Shown: positions 63,759 through 64,000 of the stretch, piece after piece
Layout: every line of letters starts with the position of its first letter
Position numbering within the stretch: position 1 is the first letter of the stretch
Assembly (NCBI GenBank): GCA_943737045.1
Contig: CALSFV010000019.1
Coordinates: forward strand, 558,001 to 622,000
DNA: 64,000 nucleotides
Source: Parapristionchus giblindavisi
Taxonomy: Eukaryota; Nematoda; Chromadorea; Rhabditida; Diplogasteridae
Reading direction: 5' to 3'
Notes under the pieces: model-generated
The model's database searches: none
What the model saw: only the letters and a program-made list of their open reading frames with translations
Told to the model about the DNA's origin: nothing
Program-made: the position numbers and the translations under genes

Positions 63759-64000
63759 TCAGTACTCTCTGTTTTTGTAACAAAACAATTCGTTACAAGT
63801 CAAATTGTCAATGATACTCAGCGAGTGATATACTATGTGAAAGAGAAAAAAATTCTGAATGATACACACTTCAGGTCATGTCGATCTGTAATATTTTACT
63901 GCTGCTATAATGATCGAAGTACAAAAGTAGCTTTTACTCTGATATGATCAAGATAACTTGAGAAATATGAAAATGAAAATGAATCCTATCGTGTCATATA
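63759..64000 (+). repeat. Partial monomer at window end
   Basis: The last monomer starts with TCAGTACTC and the TTTTTGTAACAAAACAATTC variant, has GAGAAAAAAATTC and GATACACAC, and is cut by the window edge in half B (GAATCCTATCG). The array clearly continues beyond the window on this side. The left edge happens to lie at a monomer start, so it probably continues there too. Confidence 0.95.

Larger units (their letters stand above)
46417..64000 (+). repeat. Satellite array, right segment
   Basis: The same satellite resumes after the insertion in the same orientation and in the same monomer. Monomer starts run 46657, 47045, 47366, 47687, 48009 and so on to 63438, giving 53 complete monomers and a partial one from 63759. 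Lengths are 320 to 324 bp except one of 388 bp. Variants typical of this side include TTTTTGTAACAAAACAATTC, GAGAAAAAAATTCTG, GATACACAC, the extra-A form before TGAAACC, GTGAAATTG and GAAATAGG. The second-half allele beginning GATACTTGTCGAG, common on the left, was not seen here. No gene is present; the few short open frames come from single mutations that remove or shift a stop. Confidence 0.97.

Noticed and set aside
1..64000. CRISPR-like array
   Set aside because: The regular spacing is due to whole 321-bp units that are identical throughout; there are no short repeats separated by unique spacers.
1..64000. Giant repetitive protein gene read with recoded stops
   Set aside because: At least TAA and TGA would have to be sense codons, and single-base insertions in many monomers break the frame; no independent sign of a variant code is present.
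1..64000. Ribosomal, tRNA or histone gene repeat
   Set aside because: No conserved rRNA or tRNA sequence and no histone frame occurs in the 321-bp unit.

Overview
This window is one long block of eukaryotic satellite DNA. A 321-bp AT-rich monomer is repeated head to tail, always in the same orientation, from the first base to the last. It is broken once, by a 990-bp palindromic insertion at 45427-46416. I see no protein gene, rRNA, tRNA, CRISPR array or bacterial feature. Long homogeneous arrays with layered higher-order repeats (HORs) point to a eukaryotic chromosome, probably animal, in a centromeric, pericentromeric or other heterochromatic block. The species cannot be named from the sequence.

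Layout. Counting a monomer from its TCAGTACTC landmark, positions 1-45274 hold exactly 141 monomers. Of these, 128 are 321 bp and 13 are 322 bp. Twelve of the 13 carry the same extra A before TGAATC or TGAAAC; the thirteenth (33393) has an extra A in another A-run. The 142nd monomer (starting 45275) is split by the palindrome. After it, 46657-63758 holds 53 more monomers, and 63759-64000 is a partial one. Two sequence domains are visible. The left domain (1-44310) is very uniform in length and mixes two alleles of the second half-monomer. The right domain (44311-64000) carries different diagnostic variants and tolerates more indels (320-324 bp, one monomer of 388 bp).

History. The monomer is an old dimer: a 168-bp half (A) and a 153-bp half (B) share a clear core of about 60 bp. 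On top of this sit nested amplifications: 4-mer (1,284 bp), 6-mer (1,928 and 1,925 bp), 7-mer and 8-mer (2,569 and 2,574 bp), 11-mer (3,531 bp), a six-monomer block repeated at 12-mer spacing (3,853 bp), and a 17-mer of 5,460/5,459 bp in tandem. Chimeric monomers mark in-register recombination.

Most interesting points. (1) One reading frame of the 107-codon monomer has only two or three stops, while the other two forward frames have about ten each. In that frame the two half-cores align codon by codon with a 3-bp indel, so the satellite may descend from a repetitive coding sequence. (2) The insertion is a near-perfect inverted repeat with a 4-bp ATAA target duplication and a GA/CG-rich inner hairpin. 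(3) A 66-bp duplication shared by the insertion-bearing monomer and its neighbour orders the events. I did not find a convincing new functional system.
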